DNA of 64,000 bases from Saprospiraceae bacterium (GTDB lineage Bacteria; Bacteroidota; Bacteroidia; Chitinophagales; Saprospiraceae). The position numbers and the translations under genes are program-made. Each line of letters opens with the position of its first letter. Position 1 is the stretch's first letter. Positions 9,377 through 17,945 of the stretch are shown piece after piece. Below the pieces are notes generated by a model. That model did no database searches. It worked only from the letters and a program-made list of their open reading frames with translations, and was not told the DNA's origin. The DNA lies in the NCBI GenBank assembly GCA_020628095.1, contig JAHDFP010000003.1:292739-356738 (forward strand), in the 5' to 3' direction.

Positions 9377-9859
9377 GTGAATCTCAACTATCTCGCATTC
9401 TTCCTGATCTCATTTGTTCCTTTAATTATAGGATATATATGGTATCAACCCCACTCAGCAATAAGTCGATGGTCTGGTATCACCTTTGGTAATCCGAAAG
9501 AACTAAGTCTCTTACAAATTATTATTTGTTTTTTATTAAGTTTTACGCTGGTGTACGGATATATTAATTTGGTCATACATCAGATGGGGTTCTATGAACT
9601 GTTCTTTACAGATATTATGAAAGGAAGCACAGAAGCAGAAAAAATAGTAACAGATTTTCTGAGTGAATACGGAGACAAACATCGGCACTTTGGTCATGGT
9701 GTATTTCATGGTGTTATAAATGCGTTTGTCTTTGCTCTACCGTTTATAGGGCTGCATGCCATAATGGATAATCGTGGTAAGAAATATGTGATCCATCATT
9801 TCTCATATTGGTTTCTTACGAGTGCCATCATAGGAGGACTGATTTCTGATTTTGTCTAA
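9377..9859 (+). CDS. DUF1761 family membrane protein
   Basis: The 160-residue protein has four hydrophobic helices (about residues 5-22, 47-68, 109-130 and 143-159). Its family-like N-terminal segment is GYIWYQP, and a His-rich loop (KHRHFGHGVFHG) precedes the third helix. DUF1761 proteins are small inner-membrane proteins without a known function. The start is GTG at 9377, directly before NLNYLAFF. The gene is 19 bases after the His-rich lipoprotein and 14 bases before the next gene, so it probably belongs to the same operon. Confidence 0.7.
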   Translation: MNLNYLAFFLISFVPLIIGYIWYQPHSAISRWSGITFGNPKELSLLQIIICFLLSFTLVYGYINLVIHQMGFYELFFTDIMKGSTEAEKIVTDFLSEYGDKHRHFGHGVFHGVINAFVFALPFIGLHAIMDNRGKKYVIHHFSYWFLTSAIIGGLISDFV

Positions 9860-9873
9860 TAAAACAGATCATT

Positions 9874-10404
9874 ATGAACAATTTGTATGGAATGATAATT
9901 CTCTCCGTTAGCCTATTTGCCATTGTATCATGCAATCACTCTCAGGATTTTGAAAAATCTAACATAAAGAATATCACTCGAGACGCAGAGAAAGAAAGAA
10001 TATTTAAAATCCTTCAGTCCAAAGACTCGCTTCTATTTGAGCAAAGTTTCAACAATTGCGATACCAGCGTCTTAAGAATATTATTGAATAAAGATTTTGA
10101 ATTTTATCATGACCAATCTGGCATCACAGACTCTCGTGATGCATTCGTTCAATCAATTGCTAACGGATTGTGTAAGCTAGAATATAAGGCCACTAGAGAA
10201 TTAGTACCTAATAGCCTACAGGTACACTTACTAAGAAATAACGGTGTCATATACGGAGCAATACAAAAGGGTGAACATAGCTTTTATAGTCAGGTAGAAA
10301 ACGAACCGAAAATAATGACCAGCACTGCCGAGTTTACACATCTGTGGATCTTAGAAGAGGGAGATTGGACATTGAAAAGAGTGCTAAGCTATAATCATCA
10401 CTAA
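9874..10404 (+). CDS. NTF2-like (DUF4440/SnoaL-type) lipoprotein
   Basis: A 176-residue protein with lipobox IVSC (Cys 20). The mature part reads as an NTF2-like alpha+beta barrel: an N-terminal helix ending in RILLNKDFEFYHDQSGI, then strands finishing with THLWILEEGDWTLKRVLSYNHH, the usual end of DUF4440 domains. Members may be small enzymes or binding proteins, and no catalytic residue can be assigned. It is last in the apparent 6431-10404 run. Confidence 0.7.
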   Translation: MNNLYGMIILSVSLFAIVSCNHSQDFEKSNIKNITRDAEKERIFKILQSKDSLLFEQSFNNCDTSVLRILLNKDFEFYHDQSGITDSRDAFVQSIANGLCKLEYKATRELVPNSLQVHLLRNNGVIYGAIQKGEHSFYSQVENEPKIMTSTAEFTHLWILEEGDWTLKRVLSYNHH

Positions 10405-10510
10405 AGCCTAAGGACCTTAATCTTATAAGTAGAATTGATAGTGCTTATATAAGTTGGCAAGAGGATCAGGGGTACCCTCTCACCACTTATTAGATTACCA
10501 GATTGTTAGT

Positions 10511-10864
10511 TTAGCACTTACCAAAAGATTGGCTTATAACTGTCACACCTAATATAGTAATGGTAATGCGAACACCCGTAGGTACTCCCCAAGTAGTGCA
10601 TAGACTAATGCAAGCCTTACCAGAAGCACCATCAGCAATACTAGTGGGAATAGAAAAACAATGCTTGCCAAAACCCAAAGGCAAGTTAACACATACCTTA
10701 TGATTTTCTACAGTTACATCTATACATTCTGCACCCACCAACATACAGTTACCGTGATTAACTTGAAGGTTAGCCACAGAGTTTTCCTGACTTTCTTGAT
10801 GACTTCTTTGTGCAGCTTCTACTGCACTTGCAATTGCTTTTTCATTAAACGAATAAGTTGCCAT
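10511..10864 (-). CDS. Orphan cysteine-rich small protein
   Basis: The 117-residue product has no signal peptide. About 38 polar residues rich in Gln, Ser and Glu come first. A compact beta-type region with seven Cys follows (40, 47, 58, 68, 84, 88 and the terminal residue), containing VCVNLPLGFGKHC, CISLCTTWGVPTGVRI and the ending QSFGKC. I have a faint impression of similar unnamed proteins in flavobacteria, but cannot name a family. The leader-plus-Cys-rich-core layout could be a modified peptide precursor, yet no maturation or export gene is nearby. It stands alone, with 277 bases upstream containing nested palindromes. Confidence 0.65.
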   Translation of the reverse strand: MATYSFNEKAIASAVEAAQRSHQESQENSVANLQVNHGNCMLVGAECIDVTVENHKVCVNLPLGFGKHCFSIPTSIADGASGKACISLCTTWGVPTGVRITITILGVTVISQSFGKC

Positions 10865-10932
10865 TTCAATTAGTTTTTTAGATTATGAATTTTCCTACTC
10901 TATTAAATATGGGCTTTTCGGATTCCGCCTTT

Positions 10933-10979
10933 GTAATCAATAGATTGTTAGTAGCTACTATAATTGTGTTGTTGATTAC
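10933..10979. repeat. Nested inverted repeat upstream of the Cys-rich gene
   Basis: Outer arms GTAATCAA (10933-10940) and TTGATTAC (10972-10979) are perfect complements. A further GCC/GGC pair lies outside after a 3-base bulge. Inside is the 12-bp perfect palindrome TAGTAGCTACTA (10949-10960). It lies 69-115 bases upstream of the start of the minus-strand gene and could be an operator or a structured leader. The rest of the 10865-11141 gap shows no other feature. Confidence 0.5.
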
Positions 10980-11141
10980 GGCACTAATGTCTGACCTTGA
11001 GTGTGATTATTTGAGCGTAGAAAAACCCATTTTATAAATCAGGTATAAACACCCATCGAAATGGCAATACAGATGTATGCCCATCTTATAAGACGACCTA
11101 AGAAAGTACTAACTTCGTGATATACGATTTATTAAATCAAT

Positions 11142-11519
11142 ATGATTAAGCATCCTCGTCACATTTTTCTTTTTGATGGTTTAGGAGCAGTGCTATCCGC
11201 CTTCATGACAGGCTTGTTTCTTGTAAATTGGGAAGCTATCCTTGGAATACCATCCAAGGTATTATATGTACTAGCCGCTATACCTTGCCTATTGGCAATC
11301 TATGATTTCTTCAGTTTTCACTTCGGCAATAATCATTATACTAAACTACTCAAGGGAATTGCCATACTTAATCTGGGCTATTGTATACTTTCTTTGTATT
11401 TGGCCTTTACTCATAAGGACGAAATAAGCTACCTCGGATGGATATATATAATTATAGAAATTATAATAATTACAACCATCGCTTTCTACGAATTTCAATA
11501 TTCTAAAAGAATAGCTTAG
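11142..11519 (+). CDS. Four-helix membrane protein of unknown function
   Basis: The 125-residue product has four predicted transmembrane helices (about residues 10-28, 38-56, 68-87 and 96-116), short loops and a positively charged start (MIKHPRH), giving an even-numbered topology with both ends inside. I recognise no named domain. It lies 35 bases upstream of an NTF2-like gene on the same strand, with which it is probably co-transcribed up to the shared terminator. Confidence 0.65.
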   Translation: MIKHPRHIFLFDGLGAVLSAFMTGLFLVNWEAILGIPSKVLYVLAAIPCLLAIYDFFSFHFGNNHYTKLLKGIAILNLGYCILSLYLAFTHKDEISYLGWIYIIIEIIIITTIAFYEFQYSKRIA

Positions 11520-11554
11520 TCAGAAGTTACTTGCGATAAAAACCATGACACGAT

Positions 11555-11917
11555 ATGACACCAGATGATTTTATCAGAGATTACGGCGAAGCTCTAAAAT
11601 CCCAAAAGTGGAAAAATGTAGAACATCTAATATCCAATCAAGCTTGTATCACATTCTCGACAGGTGATGTTCACAGAGGCATTAATAATATTCAAGTCGC
11701 ATTTGAAAACAACTTTTCTAAAATAAAAAACGAAGAGTTCAATATAGAAAATGTGAATTGGTTAATGACTGATGACAAGGTGGCTGTTTATACTTTTGAA
11801 TTTAATTGGTCTGGAAGAGTTAATGATAGAATAGTAAATGGAAAAGGTCACGGTACTTCGGTCCTGATCAAAGAGAAAAATAAGTGGAAGCTGCTGACAG
11901 AACACTTAGGAAAATAA
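11555..11917 (+). CDS. NTF2-like / SnoaL-type protein
   Basis: The 120-residue cytoplasmic protein has an N-terminal helix (FIRDYGEALKSQKWKNVEHLI), a central strand with FSTGDVHRGINNI and a C-terminal hairpin GHGTSVLIKEKNKWKLLTEHLGK, the expected pattern of the DUF4440/SnoaL family. It is distinct from the lipoprotein NTF2-like gene at 9874. The ligand or reaction is unknown. The gene ends at a strong bidirectional terminator. Confidence 0.75.
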   Translation: MTPDDFIRDYGEALKSQKWKNVEHLISNQACITFSTGDVHRGINNIQVAFENNFSKIKNEEFNIENVNWLMTDDKVAVYTFEFNWSGRVNDRIVNGKGHGTSVLIKEKNKWKLLTEHLGK

Positions 11918-11945
11918 AAAGCCCAAGTCATAGACTTGGGCTTTT
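11917..11945. terminator. Bidirectional terminator
   Basis: AAAAGCCCAAGTC and GACTTGGGCTTTT make a perfect 13-bp stem with an ATA loop and flanking A and T runs. It separates the NTF2-like gene (+) from the 11952-12605 gene (-). Confidence 0.9.
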
Positions 11946-11951
11946 ATTCTA

Positions 11952-12605
11952 TTAATCTTTACATTCATAAGTAAAGTTATAAGTCCATTTTTCTTCTTCC
12001 TGACCATTATATTGAGCAAATGAAGTTTCTTTACCCTCGTCATCATAGGTACTCCTAAAGATAGTATGCAATCTCCCACTAGCACTATAACCCTCTTTTC
12101 TTATCTGATTGCCCATGACGTCATAGTAATAGTTCCAAGTTGACCTTAGCTGACCATCGGCATTTTTCTTTTCCTCTTTTATAATTTTCCCATTTTCGTC
12201 AGTTGTATATATCCATTGGTCTTGCAACACGCCGTCTTTAGAATAATGCTTACAGCATGTCTCATACCCCGCGCCATCATAACCAAACTCGTAGTAAGAA
12301 TCATATATATCGTCCTTGTCATAATGTAAATACTTTATGCGGCGTCCCTTATCATCGTAGATTGACTTATTAGCGTATATAAGTGTACCGTTCTCATCAT
12401 AGTAATACCACTTATCTTCACGTCCTTCTGAGTCATAAGTGTAAGTACTCATAGTATTAGCAATAACCTTATCACCTTTCTTCTTTGTACCCTTACCGAT
12501 TTTGCAGTTCTCGATACCGTATATTTTCTTTAGATAAAAATCCGTGTTGCCTTGATTCTCTTCTCCGTAAGATAAAAGAAGGGTCAGGACTAATAATTTG
12601 ATCAT
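11952..12605 (-). CDS. Exported YD-repeat-like protein
   Basis: The 217-residue product has a short hydrophobic N-terminus that may be a signal peptide (MIKLLVLTLLLSYG). About seven repeats of roughly 22 residues follow, built on Y-x-Y-D-x-x-G-x and then a polar strand, for example TYTYDSEGREDKWYYYDENG, SIYDDKGRRIKYLHY and STYDDEGKETSFAQY. These resemble YD/RHS or MORN-like strands that stack into an open beta-sheet. There is no toxin domain and the length is far below an RHS protein, so it is probably a small periplasmic or surface protein of unknown role. It is 42 bases downstream of the fasciclin gene on the same strand. Confidence 0.65.
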   Translation of the reverse strand: MIKLLVLTLLLSYGEENQGNTDFYLKKIYGIENCKIGKGTKKKGDKVIANTMSTYTYDSEGREDKWYYYDENGTLIYANKSIYDDKGRRIKYLHYDKDDIYDSYYEFGYDGAGYETCCKHYSKDGVLQDQWIYTTDENGKIIKEEKKNADGQLRSTWNYYYDVMGNQIRKEGYSASGRLHTIFRSTYDDEGKETSFAQYNGQEEEKWTYNFTYECKD

Positions 12606-12647
12606 TTTAGTATTTTTTGGACTAACAAAATTTGATAATTAATTGTT

Positions 12648-13214
12648 TTACACCTTGGGCATAATGACCGTATCAATCACATGTATCACTCCATTAGAAC
12701 CCTCTATATCAGTCTGAGAGATAAATGACTTGTTACCTTTCTGATCAATGAGCACAGGATTACCATTTATTATTTTAGCCGTCAGACGCTGACCATTGAC
12801 AGTCTTCAGCACGAACTCACCACCTGCACCATTTATAGAATTGACTAAGGCATCGGCGTCTATTTTGGATGGTATAACATGATAAGTGAGAATAGAGGTT
12901 AGAGTTGATTTGGCAGATGGTTCTAACAGTGAATTTACAGTTCCCTCTGGCAATCTCGAGAACGCCGTATTACTTGGCGCAAACACCGTGAAAGGTCCAT
13001 CTGATTTGAGTGTCTCTACAAGATCCGCAGCCTTGACCGCTGCCACCAATGTGGTAAAATTATCATTACTTGCCGCGAGGTCTACTACATCATTATGACT
13101 ATAACTCGTGTATGATACTTTCTTATGATGCTTTTTTGATGATCCGCACTGCGCCATCATATCTGTAACAAAAAATAATGAAGAGATAAAAAATAGAAAA
13201 CCAAACTTTTTCAT
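12648..13214 (-). CDS. Secreted fasciclin (FAS1) domain protein
   Basis: The 188-residue protein has a signal peptide (about residues 1-21, ending MMAQ), a basic/His linker (KKHHKKV) and one FAS1 domain. Its conserved boxes are visible: GPFTVFAPSNTAFSRLP (H1-like), LTYHVIP, and the C-terminal GVIHVIDTVIMP (H2-like). FAS1 domains mediate adhesion or matrix contacts. It is divergent from the ECF sigma/anti-sigma pair 134 bases away. That pairing is frequent in Bacteroidota, so the sigma factor may control it. Confidence 0.92.
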   Translation of the reverse strand: MKKFGFLFFISSLFFVTDMMAQCGSSKKHHKKVSYTSYSHNDVVDLAASNDNFTTLVAAVKAADLVETLKSDGPFTVFAPSNTAFSRLPEGTVNSLLEPSAKSTLTSILTYHVIPSKIDADALVNSINGAGGEFVLKTVNGQRLTAKIINGNPVLIDQKGNKSFISQTDIEGSNGVIHVIDTVIMPKV

Positions 13215-13348
13215 TTTAGTAATTTTACTTTGTTAATAATGTTATCAATTTCAGTTACAGCATTTTTTAAAGTTTGGATTTCCAGATTAAAAAATAAATT
13301 GAACATTTGTAAACAAGTCCTGTTTTTCCATAGTAACTGCGCGAGTCT

Positions 13349-13939
13349 ATGACACACGAGAATCTCATAAAAAAATTAAAATCCAAAGACCCATCGGCTC
13401 TTTCCCATCTCTATGACAACTATGCCCCTGCCCTGCTCGGTGTAGTCAAAAGAATAGTGAAAAATCATAGTACGGCTGAGGACATACTGCAAGAGTCGTT
13501 CATAAAAATCTGGCGTAATATAGATCAGTATGACGAAGCCAAAGGCCGTCTCTACACATGGATGCACAGAATAACCAGAAACACAACTCTTAATTATATC
13601 AATCTCAAATCCGAAAAAATCAAAAGCGCAGAACGCATAGAAAATGAAAATTCTGACATCTACGGAATCCAAAAACCAAATATTGATGTAATTGATTTAA
13701 AAGGGAAAGTCAACACACTGGATCGTATATATTATGAGGTGATAGAATTGATATACTTTAAAGGTTACACCCAAAAAGATGCTTCCGAAAAATTGGGCAT
13801 TCCTCTAGGCACTGTCAAGACAAGATGTCGCATCGCCATCAGGGAACTTAAAAAAATATATGAATACACACCTGTCATCGCAATGGGATTAGCTTCGACA
13901 TTTTCGTTAATGTTATTAATGTTGCTATGGATAAAATAA
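13349..13939 (+). CDS. ECF-type RNA polymerase sigma factor with a C-terminal membrane helix
   Basis: The 196-residue protein holds sigma-70 region 2 (DNYAPALLGVVKRIVKNHSTAEDILQ split around ALL, then FIKIWRNI) and region 4 (LIYFKGYTQKDASEKLGIPLGTVKTR). It would direct polymerase to stress or surface-gene promoters under control of the anti-sigma factor encoded next, whose start overlaps it by 13 bases. Unusually, after region 4 the protein runs into a hydrophobic helix of about 20 residues (VIAMGLASTFSLMLLMLLWIK) that ends the protein and looks like a tail anchor. Region 3 is missing, as normal for ECF factors. Sigma identity is certain; the meaning of the tail is not. Confidence 0.93.
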   Translation: MTHENLIKKLKSKDPSALSHLYDNYAPALLGVVKRIVKNHSTAEDILQESFIKIWRNIDQYDEAKGRLYTWMHRITRNTTLNYINLKSEKIKSAERIENENSDIYGIQKPNIDVIDLKGKVNTLDRIYYEVIELIYFKGYTQKDASEKLGIPLGTVKTRCRIAIRELKKIYEYTPVIAMGLASTFSLMLLMLLWIK

Positions 13940-14679
13940 ATCAAATCATCGAGTCTGGAATCTTGGAGGATTATGTACTTGGGTTGCTTAATGAGAGTGA
14001 TATGTCCGAGGTAGAATCCTACCTGTCACAATATCCAGAACTGAGATCATATATAGAGGGCATAGAACGTGGTGTGGAAAAGATGGCGATAGATAATGCC
14101 ATCACACCATCACCAGACTTAAAAAGCAAAATAATAGAATCCGCAACTCAGCCAGTCTCTGTACAAAAAATATCTAGTAGCACGAGCTGGTGGAAGGTGG
14201 CGGCGAGCTTCTTACTTGGTATAGTTCTTTGTGGTTCTTTACTATTTAATAAAATAAATAACATTCAATCTGAAATTTCGGAGCTAAAGAAATCAATGGC
14301 GCTAAAAGACGAAGAATGTCAAAAAGCCAAAGAATTCCTAAGTAAAAACGAAGAGCTTATTTTCTTCTTAAAACATGAGGCAACCATCCCAGTACAACTT
14401 GATAACAACACTACCAATATGGTCGTCTATCACAATCCAGTTGCAAAAAAAACCAAGCTAAAAGTGAAAGATTTACCAGAGATAAATTCATCGGAAACTT
14501 ATCAGATGTGGGCAGATGTAAAAGGAAAAATGATCGACATGGGCACATTTAGCACAGGACAAGACTATAGAGACTTAAAATATATTGCAGAAGCGGAATC
14601 ATTCAATGTAACTATAGAGCCTGCTGGCGGAAGTGATCACCCGACGGTAAGCCGTCTGCTTGTATCTAATAAAGTATAA
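13927..14679 (+). CDS. Anti-sigma factor, RskA-like
   Basis: The 250-residue protein has a cytoplasmic N-terminal anti-sigma domain (ILEDYVLGLLNESDMSEVE, then ELRSYIEGIE). A single transmembrane helix follows at about residues 88-107 (WWKVAASFLLGIVLCGSLLF), then a coiled coil and a periplasmic RskA/anti-sigma-K C-terminal domain (YQMWADVKGKMIDMGTF). It should hold the sigma factor at the membrane and release it on an envelope signal. The 13-base overlap with the sigma gene gives coupled synthesis. Confidence 0.9.
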   Translation: MDKINQIIESGILEDYVLGLLNESDMSEVESYLSQYPELRSYIEGIERGVEKMAIDNAITPSPDLKSKIIESATQPVSVQKISSSTSWWKVAASFLLGIVLCGSLLFNKINNIQSEISELKKSMALKDEECQKAKEFLSKNEELIFFLKHEATIPVQLDNNTTNMVVYHNPVAKKTKLKVKDLPEINSSETYQMWADVKGKMIDMGTFSTGQDYRDLKYIAEAESFNVTIEPAGGSDHPTVSRLLVSNKV

Positions 14680-14735
14680 AACATCGTCTTATTATACTTG
14701 TGGATAATCACCATTATAATATATCTTAGATCGGT

Positions 14736-15089
14736 ATGAATATCAAAAAGATCGTCTATTGGTTGGCCACATTATTGATGTGTGCATTATTCCTTTTCTC
14801 AGCAGGTATGTACCTTTTGAAATATGAGATGGTGACCGGTTTTTTTAAGGAGTTTGGTTTTCCCGTATGGGTAATATACCCCTTAGCCATTGCAAAAATA
14901 CTCGGTGTCGTTGCCATACTTTCTAATCTGAATAAAACACTGAGAGAGTGGGCCTATGCTGGATTCTTCTTTGATGTTATATTGGCTACGGCTGCTCATT
15001 ATTTCGCAGGACACGGATTAATCGGACCGTCTTTATTTGGAATCGTGCTTGTCATAATATCTAGAATTATGCTTACTTATAGAAAGTAA
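14736..15089 (+). CDS. DoxX family membrane protein
   Basis: The 117-residue protein has four hydrophobic helices and the DoxX-type pattern: an N-terminal helix with LFSAGMYLLKYEMV, then FFKEFGFPVWVIYPLAIAKILG and a C-terminal helical pair with AAHYFAGHGLIGPSLFG. DoxX proteins sit in the inner membrane and are tied to redox or thiol stress in some bacteria; the substrate here is unknown. It is 56 bases after the anti-sigma gene and may be in the same transcript. Confidence 0.85.
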   Translation: MNIKKIVYWLATLLMCALFLFSAGMYLLKYEMVTGFFKEFGFPVWVIYPLAIAKILGVVAILSNLNKTLREWAYAGFFFDVILATAAHYFAGHGLIGPSLFGIVLVIISRIMLTYRK

Positions 15090-15163
15090 TCTTGAAACCA
15101 AATACTAGTCTTAATCACTATCCAAAGGCAATTTCTTATTCCTCATTGACAAGAAATCTCATA

Positions 15164-17311
15164 CTAGCCTAACACATCAATTTCTTTTATAAATGGTTGC
15201 TTATAAAGTCGCTTGCCCGTCGCAGAAAATAATGCGTTAGCCACTGCGCCACCCGCAGGCGGTAAGGTTGGCTCTCCTAATCCCGTCGGGTCATTATTGC
15301 TTTTGACAAAATGCACTTCTACCTCTGGTGCTGCGGCCATTTTGATAAGACGATAATGATTAAAGTTATCTATCGTCGCTCTTCCATTTTTTATTTCGAA
15401 ATCACCATACATCGCATGTCCTATACCATCAATTATTCCGCCTTCTATCTGATTAAGAGCTGCCAAAGGATTGATGACTAATCCGCAGTCTACAGCGCAG
15501 TAGACTTTATCTATCACCGTGCTATTATCCTTTTTGACGACTTCGGCCACTTCTGCCACATAGGTGTTATGAGAATAATATGCACAAAAACCCAAATTTT
15601 TATTGCCCTTATTATACCACCCTGATTTTTCCGCTGCCAACTTTATAACTCCAATAAATTTATCAGCGTCATAGTTATATTCTTCTTCTGGTGGATTAGC
15701 TTTAGCCTTTTCTAGTAATTCGATTCTATAATCTACTGCATCCTTGCCCAATATCTCCGCCAGCTCATCAAAAAATGCCTGCTCAGCAAAGGCTAAGAAA
15801 TTAGCATAAGGTGCACGCCACGCTCCTGTAGTCAAGTTACTTTCTATACTATGGCAATCTACCCTATAATTAGGGACAGCACCACAAGGGAAATTGCTTG
15901 GCATCGGATCGAACATCATTCCATTAAAAAAGGCTTCTGTCAGATGATAAGCCGTCATCTCTCCATCCTTTATTGCCACCTTGATTTTATATGCAGAAGC
16001 TGGACGATAAGTACCAGCGGTCATATCATCCTCTCTGGTAAATAGCAAGGATACCGGCCTCTTAGCAAGGCTAGATATCTCAGCCGCCTCTACCGTAAAA
16101 TCTCCATATAATCTCCTACCAAATCCTCCACCCATTCTCGTCATCTGTATGCTAATCTGCTCTTTGTCTCTTCCCAGCAAATCTGACACTCTATTCTGTT
16201 GCCATTGAGGTGTCTGTATCGGTCCGACTAATTCTACCTTGTCCTCTGTCACATCTGCGAAAAAGTTCATCGGCTCTAGACATGCGTGTGGTAAGAAGGG
16301 TGCCTCATATATTCTTTCGATAACTTGATCGGCATCTGCGAAGGCTTTGTCTACATCACCATCGACACGTCTTGGCTTTTCCGATTTTCTATCGAGGTGC
16401 TCTTTCAATATATCGGTATGATACGCACTGTCCTCTGCTTTTTCCTTTTGATTCCACTCGGCGATTAGAGCTTTTTTTCCCTTCATCGCAGACCAGTTGT
16501 CTTTAGCAAGAACAGCTATTTTATCACCAAATTTTATAACATCTATAACCCCGTTAACCTTCTTGGCGGCACTATCATCATAAGCTACTAAAGTCTGACC
16601 AAAAGAAGGCGGACGCATAACAGATGCATAGACCATCCCATCTCTTTTATAATCAATACCAAACAATGGCTTCCCTGTGAGGATGCCATCCATGTCTACA
16701 TTAGTCTGACTTTGTCCTATTATTTTAAAATCCTTAGGGTCTTTGAGAGTAACTTCTTCTGGCAGTTCTTTGCCTGCTGCCAAGGCCGCCATCTGACCAT
16801 AATCCGTTGTACGTCCATCACTATGAGAAATAACACCTTCTGAGGTTGTACAGTCCGATGCCTCCGCTTCCCACTGCTCCGCAGCTGTATTGACCAGCAA
16901 TTGTCTTACCTTGGCACCTGCATTTCTCAAGGTTTCCCATCCCTGTCTTATAGACTGACTACCCCCAGCCACCTGACGGGTATACCATTCGGTATTAAGG
17001 GGTGCTTGTTCTACAATCACATCCCGCCATGCCACATCGAGTTCCTCTGCAACGATCATCGGCATGGATGTCTTAATGTTTTGCCCGATCTCAGGATTTT
17101 GAGACATGATCGTCACTCGACCAGTATCTCCAATTTTTAAAAAAGCATCAAAGTCAAACCACTGATTGGGCATATCTTTGATAATTTCTACAGTGGCACT
17201 GTCAGTCTTACAAGACATATAATTAATTCCTATCACCAAACCCGCTCCTCCCACTATCGAATTCTTAAGGAATGATCTTCTTGAGTCAGAATATGTATTT
17301 TGATTAGTCAT
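15164..17311 (-). CDS. Molybdopterin-binding subunit of a second Tat-exported xanthine dehydrogenase-family hydroxylase
   Basis: The 715-residue IorB-type subunit has a twin-arginine leader (SRRSFLK at about 10-16 followed by a hydrophobic stretch). Molybdenum-site motifs are present: FLPHACLEPMNFFA, MGGGFGRRLYGDFT, TGAWRAPYANF and, near the end, TGLGEPTLPPAGGAVANA with the likely catalytic Glu. It is clearly paralogous to 2454-4622 but diverged enough to suggest a different substrate. Its iron-sulfur partner lies 28 bases upstream in the same operon. MocA, which would make the required cytosine dinucleotide cofactor, is divergent next to the operon. No FAD or heme subunit is encoded beside it. 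Confidence 0.9.
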   Translation of the reverse strand: MTNQNTYSDSRRSFLKNSIVGGAGLVIGINYMSCKTDSATVEIIKDMPNQWFDFDAFLKIGDTGRVTIMSQNPEIGQNIKTSMPMIVAEELDVAWRDVIVEQAPLNTEWYTRQVAGGSQSIRQGWETLRNAGAKVRQLLVNTAAEQWEAEASDCTTSEGVISHSDGRTTDYGQMAALAAGKELPEEVTLKDPKDFKIIGQSQTNVDMDGILTGKPLFGIDYKRDGMVYASVMRPPSFGQTLVAYDDSAAKKVNGVIDVIKFGDKIAVLAKDNWSAMKGKKALIAEWNQKEKAEDSAYHTDILKEHLDRKSEKPRRVDGDVDKAFADADQVIERIYEAPFLPHACLEPMNFFADVTEDKVELVGPIQTPQWQQNRVSDLLGRDKEQISIQMTRMGGGFGRRLYGDFTVEAAEISSLAKRPVSLLFTREDDMTAGTYRPASAYKIKVAIKDGEMTAYHLTEAFFNGMMFDPMPSNFPCGAVPNYRVDCHSIESNLTTGAWRAPYANFLAFAEQAFFDELAEILGKDAVDYRIELLEKAKANPPEEEYNYDADKFIGVIKLAAEKSGWYNKGNKNLGFCAYYSHNTYVAEVAEVVKKDNSTVIDKVYCAVDCGLVINPLAALNQIEGGIIDGIGHAMYGDFEIKNGRATIDNFNHYRLIKMAAAPEVEVHFVKSNNDPTGLGEPTLPPAGGAVANALFSATGKRLYKQPFIKEIDVLG

Positions 17312-17339
17312 ATAAGCTATAAGTTCTTTGCGTTTTATA

Positions 17340-17798
17340 TTATAGATTTTTAGCGGCTGTTTTTATGGCCTTTTTTATTCTCAGGTATGTTCCACAGCGA
17401 CATATATTTCCTTGCATATAATCATCTATGTCCTGATCACTTGGATTTTTATTTTCCTCGAGCAAGGCGGCGGCAGACATTATCTGACCTGCCTGACAAT
17501 ATCCACACTGCGGTACATCATGTTCTTTCCACGCTTCCTGTAAGACATGATCTGCATTATCAGATAAGCCTTCTATGGTTGTTACTTTTTTGTTGCCGAG
17601 CTGGGATATAGTCATAGCACAAGATCTCATCGCCTCTCCATCGGCATGTACTGTACAGGCACCGCATTGAGCCACGCCACAACCATATTTAGTACCTACC
17701 AGACCTAAGTGATCGCGCAGTACCCACAGCAAAGGCATGTCACCATCTACATTCACCTTATGATCCTGACCATTTACATTTATCGTATATTCTGCCAT
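17340..17798 (-). CDS. (2Fe-2S)-binding small subunit of the second molybdenum hydroxylase
   Basis: The 152-residue protein has ferredoxin-like cluster ligands in [17 protein letters not shown] with a fourth Cys in RSCAMT. The second cluster uses QCGYCQAG and [13 protein letters not shown]. It relays electrons from the downstream Mo subunit. It is first gene of a two-gene operon and closely resembles the small subunit at 4632-5105, so the two operons probably arose by duplication. Confidence 0.92.
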   Translation of the reverse strand: MAEYTINVNGQDHKVNVDGDMPLLWVLRDHLGLVGTKYGCGVAQCGACTVHADGEAMRSCAMTISQLGNKKVTTIEGLSDNADHVLQEAWKEHDVPQCGYCQAGQIMSAAALLEENKNPSDQDIDDYMQGNICRCGTYLRIKKAIKTAAKNL

Positions 17799-17945
17799 TG
17801 TAAAAACTTTGCAATTAAGATAAGAATTTAATTAGTATCCAGAATTATAATTAGACTAACTAATCTGAATAATATAGACCTTTATTACTTTACTTAGAAA
17901 ACGCCTAACTATAGTCATATCTTTTGGCCTGAAAGCGAATTTATA

